Shown here: positions 24,801 through 35,262 of the stretch, piece after piece
Layout: each line of letters opens with the position of its first letter
Numbering within the stretch: position 1 is the stretch's first letter
The notes under the pieces: generated by a model
What the model was told of the DNA's origin: nothing
The model's input: the letters and a program-made list of their open reading frames with translations, nothing else
Databases searched by the model: none
Source: Neoceratodus forsteri
Taxonomy: Eukaryota; Chordata; Ceratodontiformes; Ceratodontidae
Direction: 5' to 3'
Length of the DNA stretch: 64,000 nt
Assembly (NCBI GenBank): GCA_016271365.2
Contig: CM057452.1
Coordinates: 826,924,001 to 826,988,000 of the forward strand
Program-made: the position numbers and the translations under genes

Positions 24801-26546
24801 AGGATCATCCATAGTGTGCGTCCCACAAGCTGTAGTTTGGACCCTGGACCGACTCCCCTAATTCTGGGTTGTATTGATATCATTAGTCCAGTCCTGGTGC
24901 AAATAGTCTGAAGCTCCTTGGAGTCCGGTGAGTTTCCTAGCTCCCTGAAAGAAGCGGTGGTGACACCTCTCTTGAAAGCTACCTGGACTCAGACTGTTTC
25001 TCAAACTACAGACCCATCTCTAACCTTCTCTTTATTGGGAAGGTTATTGAGAAAGGTAGTGGCTGCCCAGTTGGAAGACCATTTAACCATCCACAATATC
25101 TACGAATCCTTGCAATCCGGTTTAGTAAAAGACATAGCACCGAGACTGCGCTGGTTCAGGTGCTTAATGATCTTCTGAGGGCGAGAGATCAGAAGAGATG
25201 TTCCATTCTGGTTCTCCTTGATCTCTCATCAGCCTTTGACACTGTGGATCACTCGGTGTTGATAGCATGCCTGAGGCTAATTTGTGGAATATCGGGAACC
25301 GTTTTACAATGGTTCACCTCATTCCTCACTGGGAGATCACAAAGAGTTGTGTCGAGTCTTTTCTTCTGGCCCAACTTCTTTGTTGTGTAAAGTTTCAGGG
25401 TTCTGTGCTGTCACCCATGTTATTCGCAGTGTATATGCTATCCTCAGAGACATTATTAGATCTGTATGGGCTGAGGTTTCACTGCTATGCAGATGATACC
25501 CAGCTATACCTGTCTTTGCACCCAACAAGGATGGAGCTCAGCAGTGTTTAATAACCATCTTGAGGAAGTCCAGGGTTGGATGGATTCTAGTTGGTTAAAG
25601 TTGAACTCTGAGAAGACAGAGGTTCTGGTTGTGGACCGGGAGGTCAGATAGAGAGGTCGTGTGGTGGCACACCTTCTGGAATATTTCTTGGTGGCGTGTC
25701 ACTTCCGTCCCCTGAACGGGTGCGTAGCCTTGGGATTGTCTTAGATGACAAGCTGACATTACAATCTCAGGTGTCGGCCGTTGTCAGGACTTCCTTTTAC
25801 CATCTTAGGAATATCACCAGGGTTAGGCACCTTGTTTCGTCTGACTCTCTACCAACATTGGTCCACGTCTTTGTGTCCTCGCGTTTGGACTATTGCAAAA
25901 CCCTTTACTTTGGGCTTTCTGGGGTTGAAATCCACCGCCTACAGCTGGTGCAGAATGCTGCAGTCCGGGTTTTGACGGAGACAAGTAGGTCCTCCCATAT
26001 TACCCTGGTGCTGCATGAACTGCACTAGCTGCCCGAATGGTGGTGGATCACCTTTAAAGTCATTTTATTGACTTTCAAAGCCCTTCATGATCAGGGTCCG
26101 GCCTATTTGAAAGAACTTCTGGTGTCTTACTACCCTGGCCGATCGCTCCACTCAGCCGACGAGGGGTTGCTAGAGGTTCCGAGAGTGAGTTTAAAATCTT
26201 CTGGCAGTAGAGCTTTTTCTTGTGCTGCTCCCACTCTCTGGAATTCTCTACCATGCTGGTTACGGAGTGCACCTCCATGGAGGAATTCAAGAAAAACTTG
26301 AAAACTCATTAAGTGGCAAATGACATTTTTGGATGCTTGACCGTTTTGGATGTTTAAGTAATTTATTCTGCTGACATTTGTATTCATATTTATTAATTGA
26401 TTTTAATAACTGTTCTTAATATGACATGAATTTATTTATATAGTGTTATTGGCTTGTGTTTGATGTTGTGGTTTGATATATTCATTTGGTATACTGAAAG
26501 GCTTATATAAATAAACTTATTAATATTATTATTATTATTATTATTT
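21839..26546 (+). pseudogene. L2 LINE, near full length, decayed ORF2
   Basis: A T-rich, gene-free 5' region (21839-23160) opens with repeats of GCTTTAACTT and a (TAATAG)n tract. ORF2 follows. EN has VLCNARSVRNKTAIIADLV, ITETWLDEN (about 23590-23690) and LGDFNTW-like sequence (23960-23990), then a 206-codon open stretch (23993-24613). RT has SLKEAVVTPLLKA (24940), LLDLSSAFDTVDHSVLIACL (25215-25275), GSVLSPMLFAVY and HCYADDTQLYLSL with YADD intact (about 25485-25510). The C-terminal part has SSRLDYCKTLYFGLSGVE and LQLVQNAAVRVLTETS (25870-25990). The tail is AATAAACTTATTAA followed by (TTA)n, typical of L2. Frameshifts break it into at least five frames. Confidence 0.9.
26516..26546 (+). repeat. 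(TTA)n tail of the L2 element
   Basis: This simple repeat immediately follows the L2 3' terminus and is the retrotransposition tail, not an independent microsatellite. Confidence 0.85.
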
Positions 26547-26961
26547 CTTGGTTAAACTGAGGAAATTGACCAAAATGAGCCTTTAAAACTAATTTCAAGG
26601 TGAATAAATTAAGATAATATTTTTTATTTAATTTTAGGTCCTGAAAAATGTCATGAATGGGACAAATCTGTCTATCCTCTATTAGCATAGCAACCATAGG
26701 TTTAAATTCGCAAGGAAAAGTACCGAACACAAAAATTTTCCCTTGGATAAGAAGGTTTGGATTATATAGAACCAGTTGTTTGACACTCTGTAGTAGATTA
26801 ATATTAAGAAATTTAAAGATCTGATTGTGGATTTTTAAAATGTACCAACAACAGAGCCTTTTAATTCTCTGGGGATATTTTTAAATTTGGATATAGAATC
26901 ACCTCAGGACATATATATTTTTTAACAAGCTAATTCTAGAAAAACCCATGTAGTAATATAA
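26547..26961 (-). pseudogene. L1-clade ORF2 fragment e
   Basis: On the minus strand, reading away from the Harbinger left end, the peptides are TTWVFLELAC, DSISKFKNIPRELKGS, LYNPNLLIQGKIF-like sequence, and EDRQICPIHDIFQDLKL with KLVLKAHFGQFPQF. NP, a GI/C-x-x-I-x-DLF-like block and a following helix are the expected post-thumb order in the L1 clade. It is directly continuous with fragment d on the far side of the Harbinger element. Confidence 0.65.
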
Positions 26962-27114
26962 GGCCCAGATATTTAAATTGCATACAAAGTGGCATAATAG
27001 CAGGAAACAAGCATAAGTTCAAGTGTGCCTACTGCATATACACACGATATTCAAACACTCGCGAGGCCAAGATAAGCTTGCGCCACTCAACTGAATATTG
27101 CACCAACTGCACCA

Positions 27115-27232
27115 TGGCACAACCAGGGATGCGCAGTGGTGCAGGTCTGATGCACAATAGCACAACCAGGGATGCACAGTGGACCAGGGTAGCAGCACAT
27201 CAGCACAACCAGGGATGTGCGGGGACAGGATG
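27115..27232 (+). repeat. Three tandem copies of a 42-43 bp motif in the Harbinger left arm
   Basis: GCACAACCAGGGATG occurs three times at spacings of 43 and 42 bp (27117, 27160, 27202), each followed by a CGCAGTGG-like word. Subterminal repeats are common transposase-binding sites, so that role is inferred. Confidence 0.75.
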
Positions 27233-28560
27233 CAGGGGTCCACCACCCATGGAAGATATGGGCAGAGGAGCACACAGCAGAACAGACATCAGCCCCCACA
27301 CCCCATGAACCGCACAACCTGAGGAGAACTGGAAGAATCACTGGCCCATGGACACCAGCAACAATCCCACAGCTGGGGCATGGTGCCCGAGCACACCCCC
27401 TGGCAAGCTGTGACCGGCACACAAGGAGGTCCTGCCACCCCATGCTACACCACCTCACCAATGTAGAGCACACCCTGCACAGCAATCCCCAGACACCCTG
27501 CCCAGGAGCAGCGCCCAACAGTGCAGGACACCCCATGCATGCCACAACTCCCACTGTGACAATGCAACCCTGTGCACCATGGAGCCATGCAAGGCAGCCC
27601 CACTGTGAGCACCCTGCAGCGGGCAGCAGCAGTCACTGATGCAACAACTGCAGACAGAGTGCCACCCTGCACGGCCCCCCTGAGGTACAGCTGAGAGACC
27701 AACCATGCGTCGGCACACGAGGTACCCTGCATGTGACAGGGCCTGCCCCGGACCACACCACCAGCAGTACAGCACCCTGCACACCCACCCAAGGACACAC
27801 CCTGTCCCAGCACTGGCCACAACAGCCAGCACAGATGCCCACAGTGGTGCATGGAAGCATGCACCACACAGGATGCAGCACAGTGCATGGACAAACACCC
27901 ACCCATACCCAAGGGCACACCAACATGGGGACACAGTAGCAGAGCAACAAACCCACTGGCATGCAGCCACAGCAGCCGTGTACCCATGGCTAGCACCCCT
28001 CCATGGCTCAGGTGTACCAGCCACCCTGCGCATGCACCATGAAGCCGTACGCCACCAGCATGTGGCCGGAGCACAAGTGACAGACAGTGGTGCACATTCC
28101 CTGCAACAGACACAAGCAACAGCATGGAGGGGGGACAACAACAGCGGAGGCCACAGTGTCACCCGAGGCAGACGTGCACCATACTGGTGACAGGAGGCAA
28201 CCCGGCATTGTGCCAGGTACAGGGGTTGTCCAGCATGGACAGCCACCACTGACATGCCAGCAGACCGTGCATAGCACAGACATGAAAGGTTGTCAGCTGC
28301 ACAGGCCACAGACAGTCTGACAGGGGTGCCATGGACACAGTGCACGCACCGTGGACCACTGCACACAGGCATCCAGTGCACAGAGAACAAGACACAAACC
28401 ACAGACAGTGACTGATTCCCCCACCCACACCATAGGTAGTTCCCTGACAGACACACACACACATGCCCATGCCTGTACCACCCCAACGCCATGCACACCA
28501 CTGCAGCTGAGCACCTGTAGCCGCTGCAAATCAGAGACCACCACAGTTGTCATAACAAAA
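27233..28560. other. Non-coding CA/TG-rich left arm of the Harbinger element
   Basis: Frames are long on both strands only because stop codons are rare in this composition. No protein motif is present. CA and TG are plentiful while CG is scarce. Confidence 0.5.
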
Positions 28561-29990
28561 CAAATGTATTTAAAGAGTGACAAACAACTATACAAAAAAT
28601 ATTTACAATGGGGAAAGGGCCATGTACCAGGTGGGGTGGGTATGAGGCAGGGGTGAACAAATGGGAGAGAGGAAGAAGGTGTGAGGGTGGGTCCAGGGGG
28701 TAAGGTGGGTCTGGGGGCATGGAGGGCCTATTATCTGCCCTGCTCTCACTCCTGTGGTACTTATGTGTCCTCCTCCTCCTTCTGACCCAGTGCCGCTCCA
28801 GTGCAGAAGGATCTCAAGGGTTGTCCTCACCAGCTGCAGCAGCTCCTGCATGCTCTCTATGGCCATCAACCACTATCCACTTAGGACAAGGGGCTGAGTC
28901 AATAAGTGTGACTGTCCATCCACCTGCAGCCCACCCATTGTGCATAGCATCGGCGATGGGCCACCTCTGTGATGGTGTGCGACCACCCACAGTGATCGTG
29001 TACACAAAACCTGCCTACCCAGGTGCACACAGCCATGTAGGCTGCTGCACACACACACACACCGCCCAAGTCCTGCACAGCACCACGTGGCCGTACATGC
29101 TGGCATGGCGGTGCGAAGGCAGTGGCACAGCCATGTACCCAGTGCATGCACGGACCACCAGCGATGCACACCCACATGCATTGCCACAGGACAGTGCTGA
29201 GTGTACCGTGTGGCGTGCACATGTCAGTGGTGTAAGGGCTGGTGGCCAACCCCGCCACCTACCCCATAACACAGCATGCACAGAGTTCCTGGAAGAAAGG
29301 CACTCACCTGCATCTACAACAGCTGGGTGCTGCTGCAGTATAGGCCCTCCAGCATGTCCCTGTTGCCAGGCAGCTTCATGTTCATGCTGTGCCTGTGCCT
29401 CCCGGGCTCAGCGCCTCTCCTCAGGGACTAGGGTGCAAACATGGAGAGGGGAACATCAGTACAAACCAGTAGTAAAGGCACCCCCAGTGTGTGCAATACC
29501 GCACAGCCCAACCATGCCGCAACACCACCACCACCACCACCCACACTGGACAGCCCCCACCCCCCTGCATGGTGGACACATGCCCACCGTGATACCTGGA
29601 TGGATAGACGCTACCAGTGTATGGATGGAGCACCTACCTGGACGTGGCATTACACCTCACCTGGCGCATGCCCATAGGCAAAGCAAGCCTGTCTGGGTCC
29701 CTCCGCTGGAGGTCCCCATAGCGATAAGCGACACTGCTCTGCATGCGGGTGATCCCAGTGGCCTCCTCCAGTGCCTCTGCCACCTCCTCCCACACAACAC
29801 TTCTGACCCTTTCTAAGGTGTCATCCCCAAACAGAGCCCCAGCATGGGACTTAACAATGGCCACCAGATTGGCCAGTTTGAGCAAGCTCCACAATGCTGC
29901 TCTCCTCTGTGCCATCTCTCTTTGCATCCAGGATCACAAAATGGTGCTCTGTGCACATGTCCCCTCGTGCAGATGCGGCGGTACATCACT
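28560..29990 (-). pseudogene. Candidate third Harbinger gene, Myb/SANT-like, with exon-intron structure
   Basis: Exon 1 starts at ATG 29927 and runs 89 codons to 29661. It has LWSLLKLANLVAIV, ERVRSVVWEEVAEAL and an ATGITR...YRYGDLQRR stretch. This is a helical segment with Trp residues arranged like a SANT/Myb trihelix. It ends at CGCCAG followed by the donor GTGAGG at 29660. A 120-nt candidate exon lies at 29427-29308, preceded by CACCCTAG and followed by GTGAGTGC, with one in-frame stop near its end in the phase predicted. A last part may lie at 28890-28730 (SMQELLQLVRTTLEIL), with an AT-rich stretch near 28560-28600. It is divergent from the plus-strand Myb gene. Function is unproven; a DNA-binding accessory role is an inference. 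Confidence 0.4.
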
Positions 29991-30518
29991 GCCATTCCCC
30001 ATTGCTGCCACCGAACAGCGTGATATAGGTGCACGATGCAGATGCATGGTGCCTAGGGGGCAAGGTCAACTGCAGGGTCAAGGATCTGTCATGCATGGAC
30101 CACCACAGTGCGAGTCGACTCCTGCATGTAATGTGGTAGGGTGACCATGTGACTCCTGCAGTGGCCTACCATGCTGTGGCACCATGGCACCAAGCGGTGC
30201 TCTAGGGCATGAGCACACACATGTGAACAGCCCACTAGCACCACTGGCACAGTGGTGACTGTGCCCTGCACTGCCTCCCTGCTCAGCACATCATCAGCAT
30301 GGCAGGCGTCGGCATCAGCACCCTGGACATGCGTCATCGCGGTGCTTACTGTGCACGCCACAGAGCTGTTCCTTTGCCTGAGCATGCTCAACACAATGCG
30401 TAAGGCACAACAGCATGATATTCAGCCAGCATATGCAAATCAGCTCATCAGCAATTCCATGGTGCATCACTTCATTAGCATCCACTTAAGTTGTGCCTTG
30501 CCTCATTGCATGCCTTGC

Positions 30519-30560
30519 GCTATATAAATGCGACATAGGGCTGCAGAGGACATAGTTTAG
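30519..30560 (+). promoter_or_regulatory. Candidate TATA box upstream of the Harbinger Myb-like gene
   Basis: TATATAAATG at about 30522 lies 157 bp upstream of the ATG at 30679 and between the two divergent genes. It is a good TATA-box match in a GC-richer setting. Transcription start is inferred, not shown. Confidence 0.4.
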
Positions 30561-30678
30561 TATTGCAGTCTATTGTGGTGGGTTGCATGCTGTTTGGAAG
30601 TGTGGACTGTGGTGTGTGAGAGGTGCATGGGACTGCACAATCAAAGGTAACACCTGTCATTCCAACAGGCTCTATAAT

Positions 30679-32180
30679 GACCAAACGTGAGGAAGAGGAG
30701 GAACAGGGATGTTGGAGAAGGAGGAGGCCCAACTTCACCCGAGCGGAATCAGATGCCCTGTTCGAGGCCTACCTCAAGAGGGAACCACTGCTCAGCGGAC
30801 AGAGAGGAACACCACAGGCCCATGCTGTGGCATGGGGTGAGGTTGCCGATGCCATGAACCAACATGGCAGCCACCAGCGGTCTGTGCAGGAAAGTAAAGA
30901 AGGTCAGCACAGACAAGAGAAGAATTAAGGACAAGGTGGCTGCCATCAGGGCAGCATGTGCTGCAACCGGTGGTGGACAGCCGGATGTGCCATGCCTGAT
31001 GCCACAGGAGGAGAGAATGGCTGGCAGCATGCATGTTGTGCCATAGAGGGCATTCCGGGTGGTGACTTCCAGATGGGTGGCAGCCCATCACTGCATGGTA
31101 GGTCCTGTGCTGTCACTGTGTGAGAGGTGGGGGAATGCCACAGGGTAGGTGGAGACATTAACACTACTGTGTTCCTTACAGCTCCTGGCGTCGCCACATG
31201 GGTCAGCAGTGGTGGGTGTGTCCACCGTGGGAGAGGCCCTGGATACAGAGGAGCACCCATCCACCTCCACAGGTGTCTGAGGGTCAGGACCACCGCATAC
31301 CTGCCTGTCTGTCCGGACTGAAGATGGTGGTGCCGGTGCAGACGAGGCCCTGCCTGTGTCCCAGCATGACAGTGGCCATGGACTCCAGCATGCTGGGACA
31401 CGGACTGGTGCCAGATCAAGCACTGATGATGATGGATCACACATCCCAGACAGTGATACATGTGGGATGCAGGATGGTCCCACAGCAAGGAGCGACATGG
31501 GGGTAGCCATGGGTGGTGCTGCCGTGAGGCCTGCATGACATCACAGTCCCAGCCTGTGCCTGTATGCCCCAGTGGGGCAGCACTGGTGTATGTCCAGGTT
31601 GGTGGGGCTGTTGTGGTCACTGCGGTGGCACCAGTGAGCCCTGGTGACCAGTGGCTGGAGGGGGGAAGTGCCAGCAGTCTGCCAATGGTGATGGGGGACA
31701 GTGTTGGGGGGTGGCGTCAGTACACCGCATGTGGACGTGCCCTGGCATGGCTCTGGTGTGCAGCACCCATCGTCAAGGAGTGCTGCACATCATGGCCAGG
31801 AACACCATGAGGAACAGCAGGCCGATCAGGCGGATGACCTCTTTGATGAGCACAGTTGTCTACTCCAGGTTTCAGTGGATCAGCAGTTGCGGCTTGTGAT
31901 GGCAGTGGATGCACTCAATGTGGTTCTGCACCAGGCCAAGGAGTGGCGTAGCAGGGACCACGGTCTGCTCCTGGCAGAGATGGCCTGGAAGCGGGAGGAT
32001 GTGACTGCTGCCATTGACAGGCAGACACATGCAATCACTGCTGTCATGGCAACTTTGGGCACCCAGTTCATCACCCATGTGCCACAGACACTGCGCAGTG
32101 TCATGTCCACCCCCCGTTCCCGGCGTCAAAGCGACACCTTCCTTGTCGACACTGGGTTCGGCTGTGGGCATACTGAGCAT
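30679..32180 (+). pseudogene. Harbinger Myb/SANT-like DNA-binding protein gene, frameshifted
   Basis: The start codon at 30679 opens MTKREEEEEQGC, then RRPNFTRAESDALFEAYLK and VAWGEVADAMNQHGSHQRS, a Myb/SANT-like trihelix of the kind found in Harbinger accessory proteins and in the related host protein NAIF1. Around 30892 the frame shifts by one base and continues as KVKKVSTDKRRIKDKVAAI, TGGGQPD and a PQEERM block. A likely intron follows (GTAGGT near 31100 to TTCCTTACAG at 31180), then a Ser/Asp-rich part. A second acceptor (TCTACTCCAG near 31869) precedes a helical tail (SVDQQLRLVMAVDALNVVL; WKREDVTAAIDRQTHAI). Known partners of this family bring the transposase to the nucleus and the ends. 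The gene converges on the transposase. Confidence 0.7.
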
Positions 32181-32666
32181 GCCTGGCATGGACATGTTCG
32201 GTGAGCTGCAGACCCCTGCGCGGACACGGTCGCATTCCCACAGCATCACCCCTGGGAGACCATCGGTGCCACCTCATGAGGCCAATAGTCAGCCTTGCAT
32301 GGCTGGCAGGTCTCGTGTGGCTTCCCACACATCTGTGGTGATTGTGGCACTGTGCTGCATAACTGACCTGTCTCCACCATGGCCACTGTCTGCCGCTGCC
32401 CTGTGTGCAGTGTGTTGTGCAACGTCGACGACACGGGTGGGGTACCAGCCCTGCACACATGGTCCATGTGCATACCCTCCCAGCTGTCGCCACTGTGGTG
32501 TGTGCATGATGATGCCTGCATTGCGCTGTCCGCCAGTGTGCAATGGTGCCCAGTGTCTGAGACATGCACAGTGGCGGCCACTGGGCGTGGTCATGAAGTG
32601 GACCTGTATGTGGCTAGGGGTTGCAGTCGGGGTTGGCATGCCTTCTACCCCTTGTGCATGTCTTGT

Positions 32667-32667
<1 letters not shown>

Positions 32668-32702
<35 letters not shown>
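32668..32702. repeat. (TG)n microsatellite between the two convergent Harbinger genes
   Basis: About 17 TG units between the Myb-like gene and the transposase 3' end. Confidence 0.95.
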
Positions 32703-32704
<2 letters not shown>

Positions 32705-32932
32705 CGCGTGTCATGTTTTGGCTTGCCCATCCCTGACGGCATGTGTGGTTCCACACTCAGACCCTTTCCCTTGCCGCCATCCACCCCTGGGCTTCATCCA
32801 TGCCTGTCTGTGGGTTGTGCCCTTGCCATTGGTGGTTGTACATGGCCCCATGACCTACCTGTGTTGGCCAAAGTGCTCCTCTGTGATGGTGTCCCGCTGC
32901 AGTTGTGCCATCCAGATCAGGTGGGGATCTCT

Positions 32933-34010
32933 TCACCCAGGGGGTGGCTGCCCATCACCATCTGGACTGGCGTCATCATCGTCCCCATTGCTGTCCCCCT
33001 CTTCGACCTCTACGGCTATCCCACAGTCATTGGCCATGTTATGCAGGATGCAACAGGCCAGGAATAGCCCACAGGCCTTCGAGGGGCTGTACTGTAGGGC
33101 ACCGCCAGACATGTCCAGGCACCAGAAATGTGCCTTCAGCATCATGAACACCTGCTCGATGACATTATGTGTGGTGGCATGTGCCTCATTGTACCGTTGA
33201 TGCGATGGGGTCGCAGAGTGCCAGTATGGTGTGAGCAGCCAGGGACAGAGTGGGTAGCCACTGTCACCTGTGTGTAGAGGGTGGACATTAGTATGGTGGT
33301 CTGCATCGCTCTTCCATGAGCCATCAAGGCCGGTACCCATGGCACCTCTGACTGTGCACCCCCCCACAGCTGCCCATGTCATCCTGCGTGATGTGCATAC
33401 TCACCCACTAGGTGGCCAGTGGGGATGTCCCTACTCTCGAACCTGTGGTACAGTGCAGACTGGTGCCAGATGAAGGCATCATGTGCTCCCCCAGGGTGCG
33501 TGGCACAGACATTGGTTATGCACCCCCTGGCATCGCACACCACCTGGCAGTTAATGCTGGCAAAACCCTTCCAGTTGATGTATGATACACCATCCGAGCC
33601 AGGTGGTGTGCGGATGGCCACATGGGTGCAGTCAATGGCCCCGAGCATGCCAGGCATACGTGCTACCCTGTGGAATTCTTGTATGTGTGCTGTGCGCTCC
33701 GCCTGTGTGCTGGGGAAATGGATACACTCTGCAGCATGTGGCAGCAGTGCGCTGAGGAATTGTTTAAGTACAGGCGTGCGAGGCCGACTGTTGTGTCCCC
33801 TGTTGGTCTCTGGAAGGTGCCTGTGGTGAGCAGGCACATGATGGTTGTCACCTTTGTCTCCACTGACAGAGCATGGCTCTGTCTTGTGGACTGCTTTCAT
33901 CTCATCACTGCACAGCTCTGCAGAGCCGCCTCAGGATCACCTGGTTCAGGTGGTACCGGCCTACAATCTCTGTGTCAGTGTAGTGCTCGAAGGTGGCATG
34001 GGCTCGGTAC
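32933..34010 (-). pseudogene. PIF/Harbinger DDE transposase, two exons, one frameshift
   Basis: This is a HARBI1-type nuclease. From about 34005 the minus strand has WYRAHATFEHYTDTEIVGRY and LNQVILRRLCRAV, then stops near 33915. A second frame (33860-33740) holds TTGTFQRPTGDTTVG, and after a one-base shift near 33740 the frame continues. GAIDCTHVAI carries the first catalytic Asp at 33633-33631. YINWKGFASINCQVVCDA and GGAHDAFIW follow. Exon 1 ends at 33405. A 137-bp intron (33404-33268, GTGAGT...ACACAG) joins LVG to DSGYPLCPWLLTP, with the next Asp at 33265. RYNEAHATTHNVIEQ carries the Glu at about 33157, giving DD35E spacing. LQYSPSKACGLFLACCILHN follows, then an acidic tail ending at 32933. 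The catalytic residues are all present, but the N-terminal part is broken. Confidence 0.9.
33268..33404 (-). other. Spliceosomal intron of the Harbinger transposase
   Basis: The donor GTGAGTATG follows ...CTAGTGG, and the acceptor CTCTACACACAG precedes GTGACAGTGG. Removal keeps frame (phase 1) and rebuilds the family motif L-V-G-D-S-G-Y-P across the junction. Confidence 0.8.
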
Positions 34011-34682
34011 CACTTGTTGGGGGCATATCACCGGACGGGCCTTCCACGGACGTGCCCCCTGCTGCCTGCCTTCTCACACCCTTATTACTGCCTCCATCTG
34101 GAAGGTGGCACTGGCCATGTCCCTGGCTGGTGTTCCCCCTGCTGTCCTTTGTGATGCTCCCCCTGCACTGGGTACACCTCCAGCCTTTGGCTATCCTGCC
34201 TACTGCCACTGCCCTCAGTCTTCTGTGACACTTCCCTGTCTCTCCTGCACGGTAGCATAGGCTACCCACTCCTGTCCTGTTCCTGTTTGTTCCCAGGTGT
34301 GCTTTGTCCTGCTCCTGCACAGTCCCACTCACTGCTACCCTTTTTCTAGTTGCTGTCACCTCGCTCCCACCTCTGGCTTCCCTGTAGCGTTCTTGCGCCT
34401 CTCTCTTGTTCCTTTTTATTTTGGATCATTTCCAATATCGCGCAACTTCCGCTAGCTCTCCTATTGTGCATGGCGCATGCTGTTGAATATCGCACTGTGC
34501 CATTTATTCATGGTTCCTCCCCCTACAGTTACGCATGCATTCATTACCATTGCGCTCTTGCGCATTGCAACTTTCACGGCGCTGCTGCCTCCCGCTGAGT
34601 ATCGCACAATGGCGCATTTTCGTACTTGTGCTGGTGCATCTCTGTTGCGCATGGCGCATCCCTTTTGAATATCTGGGCCTAA

Positions 34683-35262
34683 GAGTTCACTTGAGTTGTA
34701 TTATCCAGCCATTTGAGATATTTGTTAACCTGGGATGCCATGTAATACAATATAAAATTTGGTAATTTAGCCCCCAGTGGAATTTAGGAAGCATAAGTTT
34801 GCCAAGGGTGATTCTTGGGCTTTATTTTGCCATAAAAAAATTACTGATTACAGAATGTGTTTTGGTGAACCAGTTCAGTTGTAAAAAATGTTGAGCATGT
34901 TAATGGGGAAAGATTCTAGGAAAGATATTCATTTTATAATATTTACTCTGCCAATAAAAGAAGGGGAAGGAACACATTGGGAGTGAACACACCATCTTTT
35001 AAGTCTTGGGACATTCTAACAACAGCGTCTTTAAGATTCAGTTTAATTAACTGTGCCTCATTGGTCGATAAATAAATACCCAAATATTTAATCCCAGAGG
35101 GACTCCAGAAAAGACCCAGATTGCAGATCTCATCTTTGAGAAAAGCGTGAGTTAAAAGCGTAACTTTCATTTTGTCTTTATTGAGCTTATAGTTAGGAAC
35201 CAGACTGAAGTTCTCAATGGTCTGTAGGGCTGCTTTTATTGAGGTAAGAGGGTTAGAAACAT
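34683..35262 (-). pseudogene. L1-clade ORF2 fragment d (RT palm end and thumb)
   Basis: On the minus strand this encodes NPLTSIKAALQTIENFSLVP, then NYKLNKDKMKV, LFWSPSGIKYLGIYLS, an IGRVNIIKMNIFPRI block, a SVISXFLWQNKA block and LPNFILYYMA. The FSxxxxYKLNxxKxxV, IKYLGI and GRVNIIKMNI blocks are the standard order just after YADD in L1-clade RT. The YADD itself would lie just upstream but is lost at 35262. A 75-codon piece (35170-34943) remains open. The reading then meets the TAA duplication and the Harbinger right end. Confidence 0.85.

Larger units (their letters stand above)
26962..34679. mobile_element. PIF/Harbinger DNA transposon, 7718 bp, termini and target duplication intact
   Basis: The left terminus GGCCCAGATATTTAAA and the right terminus TTTTGAATATCTGGGCC are inverted copies. 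TAA flanks both ends (26959-26961 and 34680-34682), the 3-bp duplication typical of PIF/Harbinger. Inside are a DD35E transposase gene (minus), a convergent Myb/SANT-like gene (plus) and a possible third gene (minus). Subterminal copies of GATATTCAAA or GAATATCGCAC lie near 27046, 27093, 34436, 34485 and 34597. The left 2.5 kb is rich in CA/TG and lacks a credible gene. The element sits inside L1-clade ORF2. Frameshifts in two genes suggest this copy is no longer autonomous. Confidence 0.9.

Noticed and set aside
27455..28501. 348-codon open frame on the minus strand, rich in Cys and Trp
   Set aside because: It overlaps long frames in other phases and on the other strand in a CA/TG-rich, stop-poor stretch. 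Residue content mirrors the dinucleotide bias and no domain is visible.
28719..29816. 365-codon open frame on the plus strand with a hydrophobic start
   Set aside because: It is antisense to the candidate Harbinger exons, which have splice sites and protein-like sequence. The apparent signal peptide comes from a CTC/CTG-rich stretch.
32014..33200. Long plus-strand frames of 229 and 273 codons
   Set aside because: They cross the TG microsatellite and lie antisense to the transposase with its clear DDE motifs.
32933..34010. Domesticated HARBI1 host gene
   Set aside because: It lies inside an element with terminal repeats and target duplication, and its N-terminal part is frameshifted, so it is a transposon copy.
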